From contig NZ_FTMB01000001.1 in assembly GCF_900155885.1 (NCBI RefSeq), positions 1,612,001 to 1,676,000 on the forward strand: a stretch of 64,000 nucleotides of DNA. The letters are read 5' to 3'. The position numbers and the translations under genes were made by a program. Source of the stretch: Rhizobium sp. RU20A. Its GTDB lineage: Bacteria; Pseudomonadota; Alphaproteobacteria; Rhizobiales; Rhizobiaceae. The notes beneath the pieces were generated by a model. It ran no database searches, had not been told where the DNA came from, and saw nothing but the letters and a program-made list of their open reading frames with translations. Shown here piece after piece: positions 39,471-48,409 of the stretch. Numbering within the stretch: position 1 is the stretch's first letter; every line of letters starts with the position of its first letter.

Positions 39471-40207
39471 AGCAGCACACCGCAGACAAGACCGGCAAGC
39501 ACCAGCCCCGCCGCAATGGCGCCGAGCCGCTGAGGTCTTGCCGCCGCTTCTGTCGAGAGGAATACAAGCTGTCCGTCATAGCCGCGCGCCGCAAGCCCCC
39601 GGTCCAGCCGTCCGGCCCGATCCAGCACGCGCGGCAGCAGCGCCGCCAGCAGCAGGCCGCCGCTGCGGATGCGACGGCGCGCGCCGACATCGCCGAGCCG
39701 GCCGGCAAGCGAGCGCTGCCCGCTTTGCAGACAGTCGAGCGCCAGCCAGATGATGCGGAACATGACGAGAGCGATATCGCTGATGTCGCGGTTGAGGCCG
39801 AGGCGCTGCAGGAAGTGCAGGATCGCCGTCAGCGGCGTCGTCAGCGCCAGGAACAGGAGCGCCGAAACGCAGGTTGCGCTGCGCAGCGCCGCGAAGCCGG
39901 CCGCCGCAAGCGCCTCCGGCGGCGCAAGCGCGAGGTAGGATGGCCCGGTCGACAGGGAAACAGCCTGCGCGAGCGTTCCAACGAGGATGAAGAGCGCCGG
40001 TACCCGCGCCGCGCCGATGAACTCACCGACCCGGACACGGGCACCAGCGAACGTCACGCTAAGAACCGTTGCCAGCAGCACGCCCTGCGCCGCGACACCA
40101 TGAAAGGCGAGCGACAGGCCCATGCAGCCGATCGAGAACAGAAGCTTCTCCCCGGCCGCCACGCCGCGCCAGCGGCCGGTTTGCGCAATGCGGTCGATGT
40201 CACGCAT
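39467..40207 (-). CDS. cbiQ: Cobalt ECF transporter transmembrane protein CbiQ
   Basis: A 246-residue membrane coupling protein with about five helices. The basic ARG-type coupling motif near the C-terminus (RSGGLLLAALLPRVLDRAGRLDRGLAARGYDG) is typical for EcfT/CbiQ. It links CbiO to CbiM. Confidence 0.92.
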   Translation of the reverse strand: MRDIDRIAQTGRWRGVAAGEKLLFSIGCMGLSLAFHGVAAQGVLLATVLSVTFAGARVRVGEFIGAARVPALFILVGTLAQAVSLSTGPSYLALAPPEALAAAGFAALRSATCVSALLFLALTTPLTAILHFLQRLGLNRDISDIALVMFRIIWLALDCLQSGQRSLAGRLGDVGARRRIRSGGLLLAALLPRVLDRAGRLDRGLAARGYDGQLVFLSTEAAARPQRLGAIAAGLVLAGLVCGVLL

Positions 40208-40216
40208 CGCCCGGCG

Positions 40217-40513
40217 TCAGGACTTGTCGGCGGCACGGGCGGGCGCGGTGCGCCGCCCGAAATAAAAGCCGACGAGGCCTGCGCCGATCGCGGCCTGCAA
40301 GGCAAAGAGCAGGCTTTCGATCTCGCCGCTCGGCGGTTCCCAGAGCGGCGCCGCCCAGGGCTTGTAGTCCGGCCGGATCTCGCCGATCAGCGCCTCGGCC
40401 TCACCGTCGGCTCCGGCAAATTCCGCGTTCCCGCCGTGATGGATGACGAGCGGGAGAATGGCGAGGCCGACGACGCCGGCCAGCATCAGAAGATTGCGCT
40501 TCAGCATGGGCAT
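40217..40513 (-). CDS. cbiN: CbiN-like cobalt transporter subunit
   Basis: A 98-residue protein with two transmembrane helices (LLMLAGVVGLAILPLVI; SLLFALQAAIGAGLVGFYFG) flanking a periplasmic segment with FAGADGEAEALIGEIRPDYKPWAAPLWEPPSGEIESLLF, the pattern of CbiN. Its start overlaps the cbiM stop by one base. CbiN stimulates cobalt uptake by CbiM. Confidence 0.92.
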   Translation of the reverse strand: MPMLKRNLLMLAGVVGLAILPLVIHHGGNAEFAGADGEAEALIGEIRPDYKPWAAPLWEPPSGEIESLLFALQAAIGAGLVGFYFGRRTAPARAADKS

Positions 40514-41181
40514 CAGGCCTTTCCGGAGATGATGTTGAGGGCAGAGAGTTCGCCGCGGCTATAGCGCTGCAACAGGTTGAAGACGACGACGGTCAGAAGA
40601 CCTTCGCTGATGGCGAGCGGCACCTGTGTCGGCGCAAAGACCGCGAGGAATTTCACGGCGGCGCCCGCAACGCCCGTGGCCGGATCCGGGAAGGCGGCAG
40701 CCAGTTGCAGCGCGGTGACGCAATAGGTGGCGAGACCGCCGAGCGCGGCAGCAAAGAAGATAGCAAGTGCGGCGGAAGCCCCGACCTTTTGCAATCCATG
40801 GAACAGGCCATAGGCGACGAAGGGGCCGACGATCGCCATGGAAAAGACATTGGCCCCCAGCGTCGTCAGACCGCCATGGGCGAGAAGCAGGGCCTGGAAC
40901 AGAAGCACGATCGTGCCGAGCACCGTCGTCACGGTGGGCCCGAAGAGGCTGGCGGCAAGGCCCGTGCCGGTCGGATGCGAGCAGCTGCCCGTCACCGACG
41001 GGATCTTCAGCGCCGAGAGTACGAAGACATAGGCGCCGGACGCCGCCATCAGCATCTTGGTTTCGGGCTTTTCGCGCACAAGCGTGATGATTCGCCGGGC
41101 GCCATAAACGACGAAGGGTGCCGAGGCCGCACCCCAGAACAGGGCGTGCGAGGCCGGCAGAAAGCCTTCCATGATATGCAT
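40513..41181 (-). CDS. cbiM: Cobalt ECF transporter substrate-specific component CbiM
   Basis: A 222-residue substrate-binding membrane protein. It begins MHIMEGFLP, and in CbiM the N-terminal Met-His-Ile form supplies metal ligands; the [11 protein letters not shown] motif is also diagnostic. The start at 41181 is fixed by this N-terminus. It is the first gene of the operon and lies downstream of a cobalamin riboswitch. Confidence 0.96.
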   Translation of the reverse strand: MHIMEGFLPASHALFWGAASAPFVVYGARRIITLVREKPETKMLMAASGAYVFVLSALKIPSVTGSCSHPTGTGLAASLFGPTVTTVLGTIVLLFQALLLAHGGLTTLGANVFSMAIVGPFVAYGLFHGLQKVGASAALAIFFAAALGGLATYCVTALQLAAAFPDPATGVAGAAVKFLAVFAPTQVPLAISEGLLTVVVFNLLQRYSRGELSALNIISGKA

Positions 41182-41244
41182 GTCACTCTCCCTCTCCGCG
41201 CCCACCGCGCGGGACAAGCTGGTGCCGCAGGATGCGGCGATCTT

Positions 41245-41450
41245 CGAGGGCAGGTCTCCTGGCTTGCGGGTCCTGGCCGGTCATCCGCCTTATCAGCCCG
41301 GATGCGCGGGATTGCGCGGGGCCAATGGCATGTCGGATGGGGCTCGCCGCTTACAGTTGCGGGGGCAGCTGCGGTTTCGGTCCCTGATGGGTAGTCCTCA
41401 CCGCATTCCCTTTTCATCCGCCCTCCCGTTCGGGTCAGGCGGAACCTTCG
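41245..41450 (-). promoter_or_regulatory. Cobalamin riboswitch of the cbiMNQO operon
   Basis: Read on the minus strand, the leader has the ordered conserved blocks of the B12 riboswitch: GGGAATGCGGTGAGG, then GCTGCCCCCGCAACTGTAA, a B12 box variant ATGCCATTGG (usual form GCCACTGG) and the 3' block AAGCCAGGAGACCTGCC. It ends about 60 bases before the cbiM start. Adenosylcobalamin binding should reduce cobalt uptake when B12 is plentiful. It fills most of the 374-bp gap between the serine hydrolase gene and cbiM. Confidence 0.93.
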
Positions 41451-41555
41451 AAAACATGACGTGCCGGACAACCGGCACAGGTGAAGTCGTAGGACGAAGT
41501 TGGCGTGAAAGCAATCGCGATCTACACCGGGTCGCGTCGCAAAACGATGACCGAT

Positions 41556-42701
41556 TCACCGGCCGCGGCAGACGGCCCTCAGCGCCGCGACGATCGCATG
41601 GTCGAGGGCAAGATCGCTCGGCATGTCCTGGCTCGAGAGCTTGACGGCGACGGACCCGGATTGCCGGTCCACCCAGATCCACTGGCCGTGAATACCGATC
41701 GCAGCGAGTTCCCCCTCGCCCGTCTCATACCAGTAGTTCCGATAGCTGCCGCCGGGGAAAAGCGGGGCCTGATCGCCGCTTGCCCAGGCGGATCGGCTGC
41801 CGCCGGTGGCGAGATCGTCGATGAAGGCAGAGGGAACGATGCCGCGCCCGCCCTCCAGCACCAGTTGCCCCATCCGGGCGAGATCGCGGGCGGTCGCCGA
41901 CATACCGCCGGCCGCCCGCGCCGTGCCGAGCGGATCGACGGTGACGGTCGCATCGCTTGTTGCCCCGAGCGGCTTCCACAGCGCCTGCGACAGGAAATCC
42001 GCCCAGCGCCTGCCCGCCGCCCGCTCTACCGCGACGCCCGCGAGGTCCGTGTTGGGCGAGCGATAGGCATGGATCTCGCCGTGATTGCCGGGCTTGCGCG
42101 GCAGGGTGACGAGGAAGGAGAGAAGATCCTCGACCGCTTCCCCTTCCTTTTGCGGGGCCCAGCCCATGGAACGGCGATAGCGGATGAAAGCGCCCTTGGT
42201 ATCGAGATAGTCCTCCACGAAATCGAGGCTGATCGTCATGTCGAAGAGCTGTTGCAAGGTCGCATCCGCATAGGCGGAGCCTGCCGCTTCAGGGATCAGC
42301 GAAAGGATCGGTTGCGCAAGATCGAGACGCTCCTGCCCGACCAGCACCCCCGCCATCAGCGCATTCACCGATTTCGTCACCGAGAACATCAGATGCGGCA
42401 GACCGGGATCGGCATGGGGCGCCGCCCATTCCGACACGATCCGCCCGCCGCGCATCAGCACGAAGAGATCGGTGTTGCTCTGCGCCAGGAAGGTCTCGAA
42501 CGTCGCCGCCCGGCCATCCGTGCCGGCGACCGCGATATCGGCGGCTGGACCCAGCGGAACGGCCGGCGCCTCCGCCTGCCGGTTGCCGCGGATCAGCGCC
42601 ACCGGCACGAATTCGCTGACATGCTGATAGGTAAAGCGCGTCGCCGGAAAGGTCCGCCAGTTGGCGAGCGTGACGGTGCGCCGGTCGAAAGTGTCGGTCA
42701 T
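41556..42701 (-). CDS. Class C beta-lactamase-like serine hydrolase
   Basis: A 381-residue hydrolase of the beta-lactamase/DD-peptidase superfamily (6-aminohexanoate-oligomer hydrolase-like branch). The nucleophile motif SVTK (LMFSVTKSVNALMAG), the YRSPNTD tyrosine motif and a C-terminal GIHGQWIW replacing KTG are visible. No signal peptide is seen, so it may be cytoplasmic. Substrate unknown; it is upstream of the cobalamin riboswitch but not linked to it in function. Confidence 0.87.
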   Translation of the reverse strand: MTDTFDRRTVTLANWRTFPATRFTYQHVSEFVPVALIRGNRQAEAPAVPLGPAADIAVAGTDGRAATFETFLAQSNTDLFVLMRGGRIVSEWAAPHADPGLPHLMFSVTKSVNALMAGVLVGQERLDLAQPILSLIPEAAGSAYADATLQQLFDMTISLDFVEDYLDTKGAFIRYRRSMGWAPQKEGEAVEDLLSFLVTLPRKPGNHGEIHAYRSPNTDLAGVAVERAAGRRWADFLSQALWKPLGATSDATVTVDPLGTARAAGGMSATARDLARMGQLVLEGGRGIVPSAFIDDLATGGSRSAWASGDQAPLFPGGSYRNYWYETGEGELAAIGIHGQWIWVDRQSGSVAVKLSSQDMPSDLALDHAIVAALRAVCRGR

Positions 42702-42812
42702 GATGGTGTCTCCCAGGGAGTGTGTGGCGCGCCTTCTCCCGGAGGCGCGGATGCGGGGCGGCCTTAAGTTAAACGCTCGTCAGCAGGCGCCATCGACGCA
42801 AGCCCTCTCCTC

Positions 42813-42897
42813 CGTCATGCTCGGGCTTGACCCGAGCATCCACGCGCCAACCGCTGTGGACGAGGTGTGGATCCTCGGGTCGAGCCCGAGGATGACG
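42813..42897. repeat. Paired inverted intergenic repeat, copy 4
   Basis: Arms GCTCGGGCTTGACCCGAGC and CCTCGGGTCGAGCCCGAGG show diverged but compensatory changes (each arm remains palindromic). It lies in the 305-bp gap between the serine hydrolase and the deacetylase-like gene; nothing else is recognised there. Confidence 0.85.
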
Positions 42898-43006
42898 GCA
42901 GTGGGTGAGGCAGCCATCCGGGTCGCGGCAGGGCAGGTCATTGGCGCTTGCTGCCCGAGACGCGGTCAAACCCAACCTTGACGGTCGTGGACTGGAAACC
43001 GCCCCC

Positions 43007-44038
43007 TCACGCCCCCTCGAACCCCGTGAGAACGCCGACCGCATTCACCCCGATCTCCGCCACCGCATAGCCGCCTTCCATGACGAAGAGCGTCGGCAGG
43101 CCGAGCTTGCGGATGCGGGCGCCGATCTTCGGGAAGTCCTCGGTCTTCAGCTTGAACTTGGAGATCGGGTCCTTCTCGAACGTATCGACGCCGAGCGAGA
43201 CCAGAACCACCTCCGGCTGATAGGCCAGAAGCTTGTGGCAGGCATCGTCGAGCGCCGCCGACCAGGTGTCGAAACTCGTGCCGAAGGGCATGGGATAGTT
43301 GAGGTTGAAGCCCTCTCCCTCTCCTGTCCCCCGCTCGTCGGCATGGCCGAGGAAATAAGGATATTCCTGCATCGGGTCGGCATGCAGGTTAATGACCTGT
43401 ACATCGGCGCGGCCGTAGAAGATTTCCTGCGTGCCGTTGCCGTGGTGATAGTCGACATCGAGGATGGAGACGCGTTTGGCGCCCTTGTCGATGAAGGACT
43501 GGGCGGCGACAGCGGCATTGTTGATGTAGCAGTAGCCACCCATGAATCCGGCGCCCGCATGGTGGCCCGGGGGACGGCAGAGCGCGAAGGCGGCGCTTTC
43601 GCCTGACTGGATGAGGCCGGCCGCCGTCAGCGCCACGTCATGGGAGGACTTGATCGCATCCCAGGTGCCGGCCACCATGCCGCAGCCGCCATCGAAGGAA
43701 TAATAGCCGAGCTTGCCGTCGATGAAGTCAGGGCAGACATCGCCCCGCAGCCCGCGCGTCGGCCAGGTGAAGGGCAGCGCGGTGCCGGTGCGCCCGGCCG
43801 CCGTCCACAGGTCCCAGACGGTGGGCAGGAAATCGAGGTAGTCCTGCCGGTGCACCCGCGCGGCGATCGAAAGATCGAAATCTTCCGGCTCCAGCACCGG
43901 CCCCAGCCCTTCGGATGTCAGGCGTTCCAGAACATAGTCGGCCCGCGACGGCATCTCGAAGGCTGGCACGATGGCGCCGGCGACGAGCTCCAGATTGTTG
44001 GCATGGCCGGCATGGCGCGGCGAAAAAACGGTCTTCAT
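43007..44038 (-). CDS. Class II histone deacetylase / acetylpolyamine amidohydrolase-like enzyme
   Basis: A 343-residue arginase-deacetylase-fold enzyme. The metal and catalytic residues are in RPPGHHAG (tandem His), ILDVDYHHGNGTQEIFY (Asp and His ligands), NLHADPMQEYP and SLGVDTFEKDP. Bacterial members remove acetyl groups from polyamines or related amines. A polyamine-type ABC importer lies just upstream on the same strand, 360 bp away with a repeat between, which supports an acylated amine as substrate. Confidence 0.9.
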   Translation of the reverse strand: MKTVFSPRHAGHANNLELVAGAIVPAFEMPSRADYVLERLTSEGLGPVLEPEDFDLSIAARVHRQDYLDFLPTVWDLWTAAGRTGTALPFTWPTRGLRGDVCPDFIDGKLGYYSFDGGCGMVAGTWDAIKSSHDVALTAAGLIQSGESAAFALCRPPGHHAGAGFMGGYCYINNAAVAAQSFIDKGAKRVSILDVDYHHGNGTQEIFYGRADVQVINLHADPMQEYPYFLGHADERGTGEGEGFNLNYPMPFGTSFDTWSAALDDACHKLLAYQPEVVLVSLGVDTFEKDPISKFKLKTEDFPKIGARIRKLGLPTLFVMEGGYAVAEIGVNAVGVLTGFEGA

Positions 44039-44186
44039 GATGTGTCTCCTCCGGGATGGCAGAACGGATCGCGCGGGGCGCGGGGGCTGTGCGATTGGCG
44101 TAAATCGCCCCCCGCTCCGTCATCCTCGGGCCTCTGCCACCATCATCTGCGTGCGCCTCACGCCGTCAGCCTCCCGGCCTTCGCGC

Positions 44187-44269
44187 TGTCATCCTCGGGC
44201 TTGACCCGAGGATCCACAGCCAGGGACGCAGGGGCCGCATGGATCCTCGGGTCAAGCCCGAGGATGACG
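44187..44269. repeat. Paired inverted intergenic repeat, copy 5
   Basis: Arms CCTCGGGCTTGACCCGAGG and CCTCGGGTCAAGCCCGAGG. A truncated single arm (CGTCATCCTCGGGC, 44118-44131) precedes it. The 360-bp gap between the deacetylase-like gene and the binding-protein gene holds these and no gene. Confidence 0.87.
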
Positions 44270-44398
44270 TCTGCGGATGGAGATGCCGTCGAAGCACAAC
44301 CTGACGCGACGACGGGCCGGAGGATGGCTGCGCACGAAGCGGTTTGCCAACAGCACGAGCCCCGCGCTGTTGCACGGGGCCGTTCTTTCATGCGGTCG

Positions 44399-45448
44399 TT
44401 ACTTCTGCAGTTCGGTCCAGATCTTCGTGTAGAGCGCCTGTACGTCCGGCGGGCAGGTCTGCGAGGGTACGCCGACCGACTTGAACTCGTCGGGGATCTT
44501 GATCTCCGGCGCGTCCTTCATGTCGGCGGGCATGAAGGCGTCCGAGCCGGCAATGCCATTGGCATAGCGGTGGAAGGCGGAGTTCATGCCGGCGTTTTCC
44601 GGATCCATCATGAAGTTCTGGAAGAGCTTGGCGTTCTCGACATTCTTGGCATCCTTGAGGACGACGAGATTGTCGGACCAGTTGACATAGCCTTCCTTGG
44701 GATAGCCGAACTTGACCTTGGGATTGGCGAGGCGCTGGCGGAAAGCCGAGCCGTTCCAGTCGCTGGAGGCCATGATGTCGCCGGAGCCCATCTTCTCGAT
44801 GGTGCCGTATTCCATCGCCACCCAATTGGGCTTGGCCTTCAGCAGCGTGTCACGCACCTTCTTCAAAATCTCGAGGTCGCCGGTGCACTTGGTGCCGCCG
44901 TTGTAAAGCACGGCGGCGTCGATGACGTCGGTCATTTCGGGCACGACGTTGACCTTGCCCTTCAGCGCGTCCGGCGTGTCGAAGATGATGCCCCAGGTGT
45001 TGATGTCGCCATCATAGGCGGCCGTGTTCACGACCACGCCGACAATGCCCATGGCCCACGGAACCGAATATTTGCGGCCGGGATCGAAGTCCGGATTGGC
45101 CCATTCGGGGGCAATGTTCTTGGCATTTTCCATCTTGCCGGGATCGGTCTCGAGCAGCAGCCCTTCGGAGATCCAGATCGGCATGTAATTCTGCGAGGGC
45201 ACGACCATGTCGAAGCCGGAGCCGCCCTGACGCACCTTGGCGAGCGCCGTGTCGTTCGAATCATAGTCGGTGATCGTCACCTTGACGTTGTACTTGTCCT
45301 CGAACTTCTTGATCATCTCGGGGCTGGTGTAATTGCCCCAGTTGTAGATGTTGAGCTCGCCCTCGGCATGCGCGATGCCGGTGCTTGCCATCAGCGCGAA
45401 GGTCAGCGCCATAAGGCCGGCCTTCAGTCCTCCAGTTTTCGCGGTCAT
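44399..45448 (-). CDS. Polyamine-type ABC transporter substrate-binding protein
   Basis: A 349-residue periplasmic binding protein of the PotD/PotF type with a signal peptide ending at AHA. Mature landmarks are LNIYNWGNYTSPEMIKKFE, GGSGFDMVVPSQNYMP, VPWAMGIVGVVVNTAAYDG and the C-terminal QTCPPDVQALYTKIWTELQK. The NIYNWGNY start is usual for spermidine/putrescine binders. Together with the next three genes it makes a complete importer. The exact ligand cannot be read from sequence. Confidence 0.92.
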   Translation of the reverse strand: MTAKTGGLKAGLMALTFALMASTGIAHAEGELNIYNWGNYTSPEMIKKFEDKYNVKVTITDYDSNDTALAKVRQGGSGFDMVVPSQNYMPIWISEGLLLETDPGKMENAKNIAPEWANPDFDPGRKYSVPWAMGIVGVVVNTAAYDGDINTWGIIFDTPDALKGKVNVVPEMTDVIDAAVLYNGGTKCTGDLEILKKVRDTLLKAKPNWVAMEYGTIEKMGSGDIMASSDWNGSAFRQRLANPKVKFGYPKEGYVNWSDNLVVLKDAKNVENAKLFQNFMMDPENAGMNSAFHRYANGIAGSDAFMPADMKDAPEIKIPDEFKSVGVPSQTCPPDVQALYTKIWTELQK

Positions 45449-45474
45449 GGTCGTTCCCTTTCTGCGGTGCGCGT

Positions 45475-46275
45475 TCAGGCGCGCTTACGGTTGACGAAGA
45501 AGAAGACGGTGACGATGGCGATCGAGATCAGCAGGAAGACCGCCGAGATCGCGTTCATCTCCGGGGTAATGGCGCGGCGCATCTGGCCGAGCATATAGGT
45601 GGGCAAGGTGTCCTGCCCGCCGGATTTTACGAAATTGGTGATGACGACATCGTCGAGCGAGATCACGAAGGCCAGCATGAAGCCGGCGAGAATGCCGGGC
45701 CACAGCAGCGGCAGCGTCACATAGCGAAACGTGTTCCAGGGCGTCGCATAGAGATCGGCCGCCGCCCGCTCCAGCGTCAGATCCATGCTTTCGAGGCGCG
45801 CCCGGATCGGCAGATAGGCGAAGGGCACGCAGAACGCCGTATGCGCGACGATGAGATAGGCAAGTCCGTCATAACCGGTCCAGATCTTGATGCGCGAGAA
45901 AAAGATCAGCAGCGCCACGGCCGTCACGATTTCCGGGATCATCAGCGGCTGGTTGATGAAGGCATATTTGAAGGTGAGGCCCGGGTAGGGCTCGGTGCGC
46001 GTCGTCGCCAGCGCCGCCATGGTCGCCGCGATCGTCGCCACCACGGCCGCCACGCCGGCGATCTGGAGCGACCGCAGCGAGGCATCGATGACCGCGCCGT
46101 TCTCCATCGCCCTTTCGAACCAGTGCAGCGAGAAGCCTTCCCAGACGCTGAGGCTGTCGCCAGCATTGAAGGCGAAGACCACCAGCACGGCGATCGGCAG
46201 GTAGAGCGCGAAAAACACGATCATCGCGATCGTCGTGAAGCCGGTCTGGCGGCGGATGTCGAAGCGCCTAGCCAT
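45475..46275 (-). CDS. Polyamine-type ABC transporter permease (PotC/PotI-like)
   Basis: A 266-residue inner-membrane permease with about six helices. The EAA loop is near LERAAADLYATPWNTFRYVTLPLLWPGI. The start at 46275 (MARRFDIRRQTGF) overlaps the preceding permease by 8 bases; an upstream ATG at 46308 would increase the overlap. Confidence 0.92.
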   Translation of the reverse strand: MARRFDIRRQTGFTTIAMIVFFALYLPIAVLVVFAFNAGDSLSVWEGFSLHWFERAMENGAVIDASLRSLQIAGVAAVVATIAATMAALATTRTEPYPGLTFKYAFINQPLMIPEIVTAVALLIFFSRIKIWTGYDGLAYLIVAHTAFCVPFAYLPIRARLESMDLTLERAAADLYATPWNTFRYVTLPLLWPGILAGFMLAFVISLDDVVITNFVKSGGQDTLPTYMLGQMRRAITPEMNAISAVFLLISIAIVTVFFFVNRKRA

Positions 46276-47194
46276 GCTTGACCCCCGAGGAGCCGGCGTT
46301 GCGGACATAGGCCAGCAGCGCCACCATGACGATCAGCATGAGCGCGATGGAGAGCGCCGAGCCGAGCGGCCAGTTGCGCCCCGCGCCGAACTGCAATTCG
46401 ATCAGGTTGCCGATCATCAGGTTCTTGCCGCCGCCGAGAATGGAGGGCGTCACATAGGCGCCGAGCGAGGGAATGAAGACCAGGATGGAGCCGGCGATCA
46501 TGCCCGGCTTGACCAGCGGGATGATGATCCTGGTGAGCACCCGGAACGGCGTCGCATAGAGATCGTAGCCTGCCTCGATCAGCCGGAAATCGAGCTTTTC
46601 CATGCTGGCATAGAGCGGCAGAACCATGAGCGGAAGATAGACATAGACCATGCCGGCAAGGATCGCTCCGTCGGTGAACAGCATCTGCAGGGGCTGGTCG
46701 ATGAGGCCGAACCGGATCAGCATCGTGTTGATCAGCCCCTCGTTGCGGATCACGACGAGCATGGCGAGCGTGCGGATGAGGAGGTTGGTCCAGAAGGGGA
46801 TGGTGATCAGGAACAGCCAGAGTTCACGCGTGCGCTCCGAGCGCGTGGCAATGAAATAGGCCGTCGGAAAGCCGACGATCAGCGTCACCACCGTCGTCAT
46901 CAGCGAGAGTTTGATCGATCGCCAGAAGATCGTCAGATGCGCATCCGCGATCGTCAGCGTGTCGTCGAAAATGTCGCGCTGCAGGAAGACGCTGACCCAA
47001 CCCTCGGTCGAAAAGGTCCATTTCACGTCGCCATAATCACCGGGCGTCAGGAAGGAATAGACGAGGACGATGAAGAGCGGGCCAAGTGCCGCGAAGAGAA
47101 TGATGAGCAAAGCAGGCGTCGAGAGCAGCCAGCGTGAGCGGATGTCCCGCCGGCGCTCGGCCTCGATCAGGGAAAGGGCGTCGCGCTCGGCCAT
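46268..47194 (-). CDS. Polyamine-type ABC transporter permease (PotB/PotH-like)
   Basis: A 308-residue permease with six helices after a charged N-terminus. Landmarks are LLSTPALLIILFAALGPLFIVLVYSFL, NLLIRTLAMLV, and the EAA-type segment IEAGYDLYATPFRVLTRIIIPLVKPGM. It starts 1 base after the ATPase gene ends. Confidence 0.92.
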   Translation of the reverse strand: MAERDALSLIEAERRRDIRSRWLLSTPALLIILFAALGPLFIVLVYSFLTPGDYGDVKWTFSTEGWVSVFLQRDIFDDTLTIADAHLTIFWRSIKLSLMTTVVTLIVGFPTAYFIATRSERTRELWLFLITIPFWTNLLIRTLAMLVVIRNEGLINTMLIRFGLIDQPLQMLFTDGAILAGMVYVYLPLMVLPLYASMEKLDFRLIEAGYDLYATPFRVLTRIIIPLVKPGMIAGSILVFIPSLGAYVTPSILGGGKNLMIGNLIELQFGAGRNWPLGSALSIALMLIVMVALLAYVRNAGSSGVKHG

Positions 47195-47195
47195 G

Positions 47196-48296
47196 TCAGG
47201 TCCTCAGCACCCGGGCGGCACCCGGCTCGAAGACGACCTTGACCGGATCGCCGGTCTCGAAGGGATCATGCCGCATCACCCGGTTCTGGCTGCGCACGAT
47301 GAAGGTTTCGCCTCCGTCGAGATGCACGTGGTAATGGGTATCCGTGCCGAAATAGACCACGTTCGACACCGCGCCGGACAGCGCCGGCAGCACGATGGCG
47401 GCATCCGGCCTCGAGAGGCTCGCATGTTCCGGCCGGACAACCACTGTGGCGGCATCCCCGGCAGACAGTCCAGGCCCCGCCGACGCGTTGAGCGTCAACC
47501 CGCTGGCAAGCTCCACCGTCGCGTTCCCCTCGCCGGGTGCGATCACCTTGGCGGCGAGGAAATTCGTCTCGCCGATGAAGTCGGCGACGAAACGATCGGC
47601 CGGCGTGTCGTAGATGTCGTGCGGCGAGCCGATCTGCAGGATCTTGCCCGACGACATGACTGCGATGCGGTCCGACATGGTCAGCGCTTCTTCCTGATCG
47701 TGCGTCACGAAAATGAAGGTGATGCCGGTCTCGGCCTGCAGGCGCTTCAGCTCGATCTGCATTTCCTTGCGCAGCTTGTAATCCAGCGCCGAGAGCGGCT
47801 CGTCGAGCAAAAGCACCTTCGGCTGCGGGGCGAGCGCGCGGGCAAGCGCCACACGCTGCTGCTGGCCGCCGGAAATCTGGCTGGTGCGGCGCCCCGCCAG
47901 ATGCTCCATGCGCACGAGCTTCAGCATCTCCGATACGCGGGCGGAAATCTCAGCCTTCGGACGGCCGAGCATCTGCAGGCCGAAACCGATATTCTCGGCC
48001 ACTGTCATGTGCGGGAAGAGCGCGTAATTCTGGAAAACAGTGTTGATCGGCCGCTTGTAGGGCGGCATGGCGGCGATGTTCTCGCCCGCCAGAACGATCT
48101 CGCCGCGGCTTGGAAACTCGAAGCCGGCGATCAGTCTCAAAAGCGTCGTCTTCCCGCAGCCAGATGGCCCGAGAAGCGTGAAGAACTCGTTCTCGCGGAT
48201 GGAGACGCTGACATGGTCGACAGCGGCGACGGCGTATTCCCCAAAGCCGAAGACCTTGGAAACACTCTTGATTTCAACTGAATTGCGTTCCGGCAT
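47196..48296 (-). CDS. Polyamine-type ABC transporter ATP-binding protein (PotA/PotG-like)
   Basis: A 366-residue ATPase. Walker [14 protein letters not shown]-loop [11 protein letters not shown], signature [15 protein letters not shown], Walker [13 protein letters not shown] and the H-loop VTHDQEEAL are intact, followed by a TOBE domain ([25 protein letters not shown]). The start at 48296 ([10 protein letters not shown]) fits the family; the longer frame upstream is unsupported. It is the first gene of the four-gene transport operon. Confidence 0.94.
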   Translation of the reverse strand: MPERNSVEIKSVSKVFGFGEYAVAAVDHVSVSIRENEFFTLLGPSGCGKTTLLRLIAGFEFPSRGEIVLAGENIAAMPPYKRPINTVFQNYALFPHMTVAENIGFGLQMLGRPKAEISARVSEMLKLVRMEHLAGRRTSQISGGQQQRVALARALAPQPKVLLLDEPLSALDYKLRKEMQIELKRLQAETGITFIFVTHDQEEALTMSDRIAVMSSGKILQIGSPHDIYDTPADRFVADFIGETNFLAAKVIAPGEGNATVELASGLTLNASAGPGLSAGDAATVVVRPEHASLSRPDAAIVLPALSGAVSNVVYFGTDTHYHVHLDGGETFIVRSQNRVMRHDPFETGDPVKVVFEPGAARVLRT

Positions 48297-48409
48297 GATG
48301 CCCGTCTGCTTTATGGTTCCCCGCCCGGCTGGGGCCGGATCTTGCACCTAGGGGAGCACAGCCCCTTGTCATTGACAATGGGGCTGCGTGCAAAATCGAG
48401 CAAGAATTT

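Noticed and set aside
43640-45598. 652-codon plus-strand open frame across the deacetylase and binding-protein genes
   Set aside because: It runs through a repeat element and two confident minus-strand genes; composition is that of an antisense frame.
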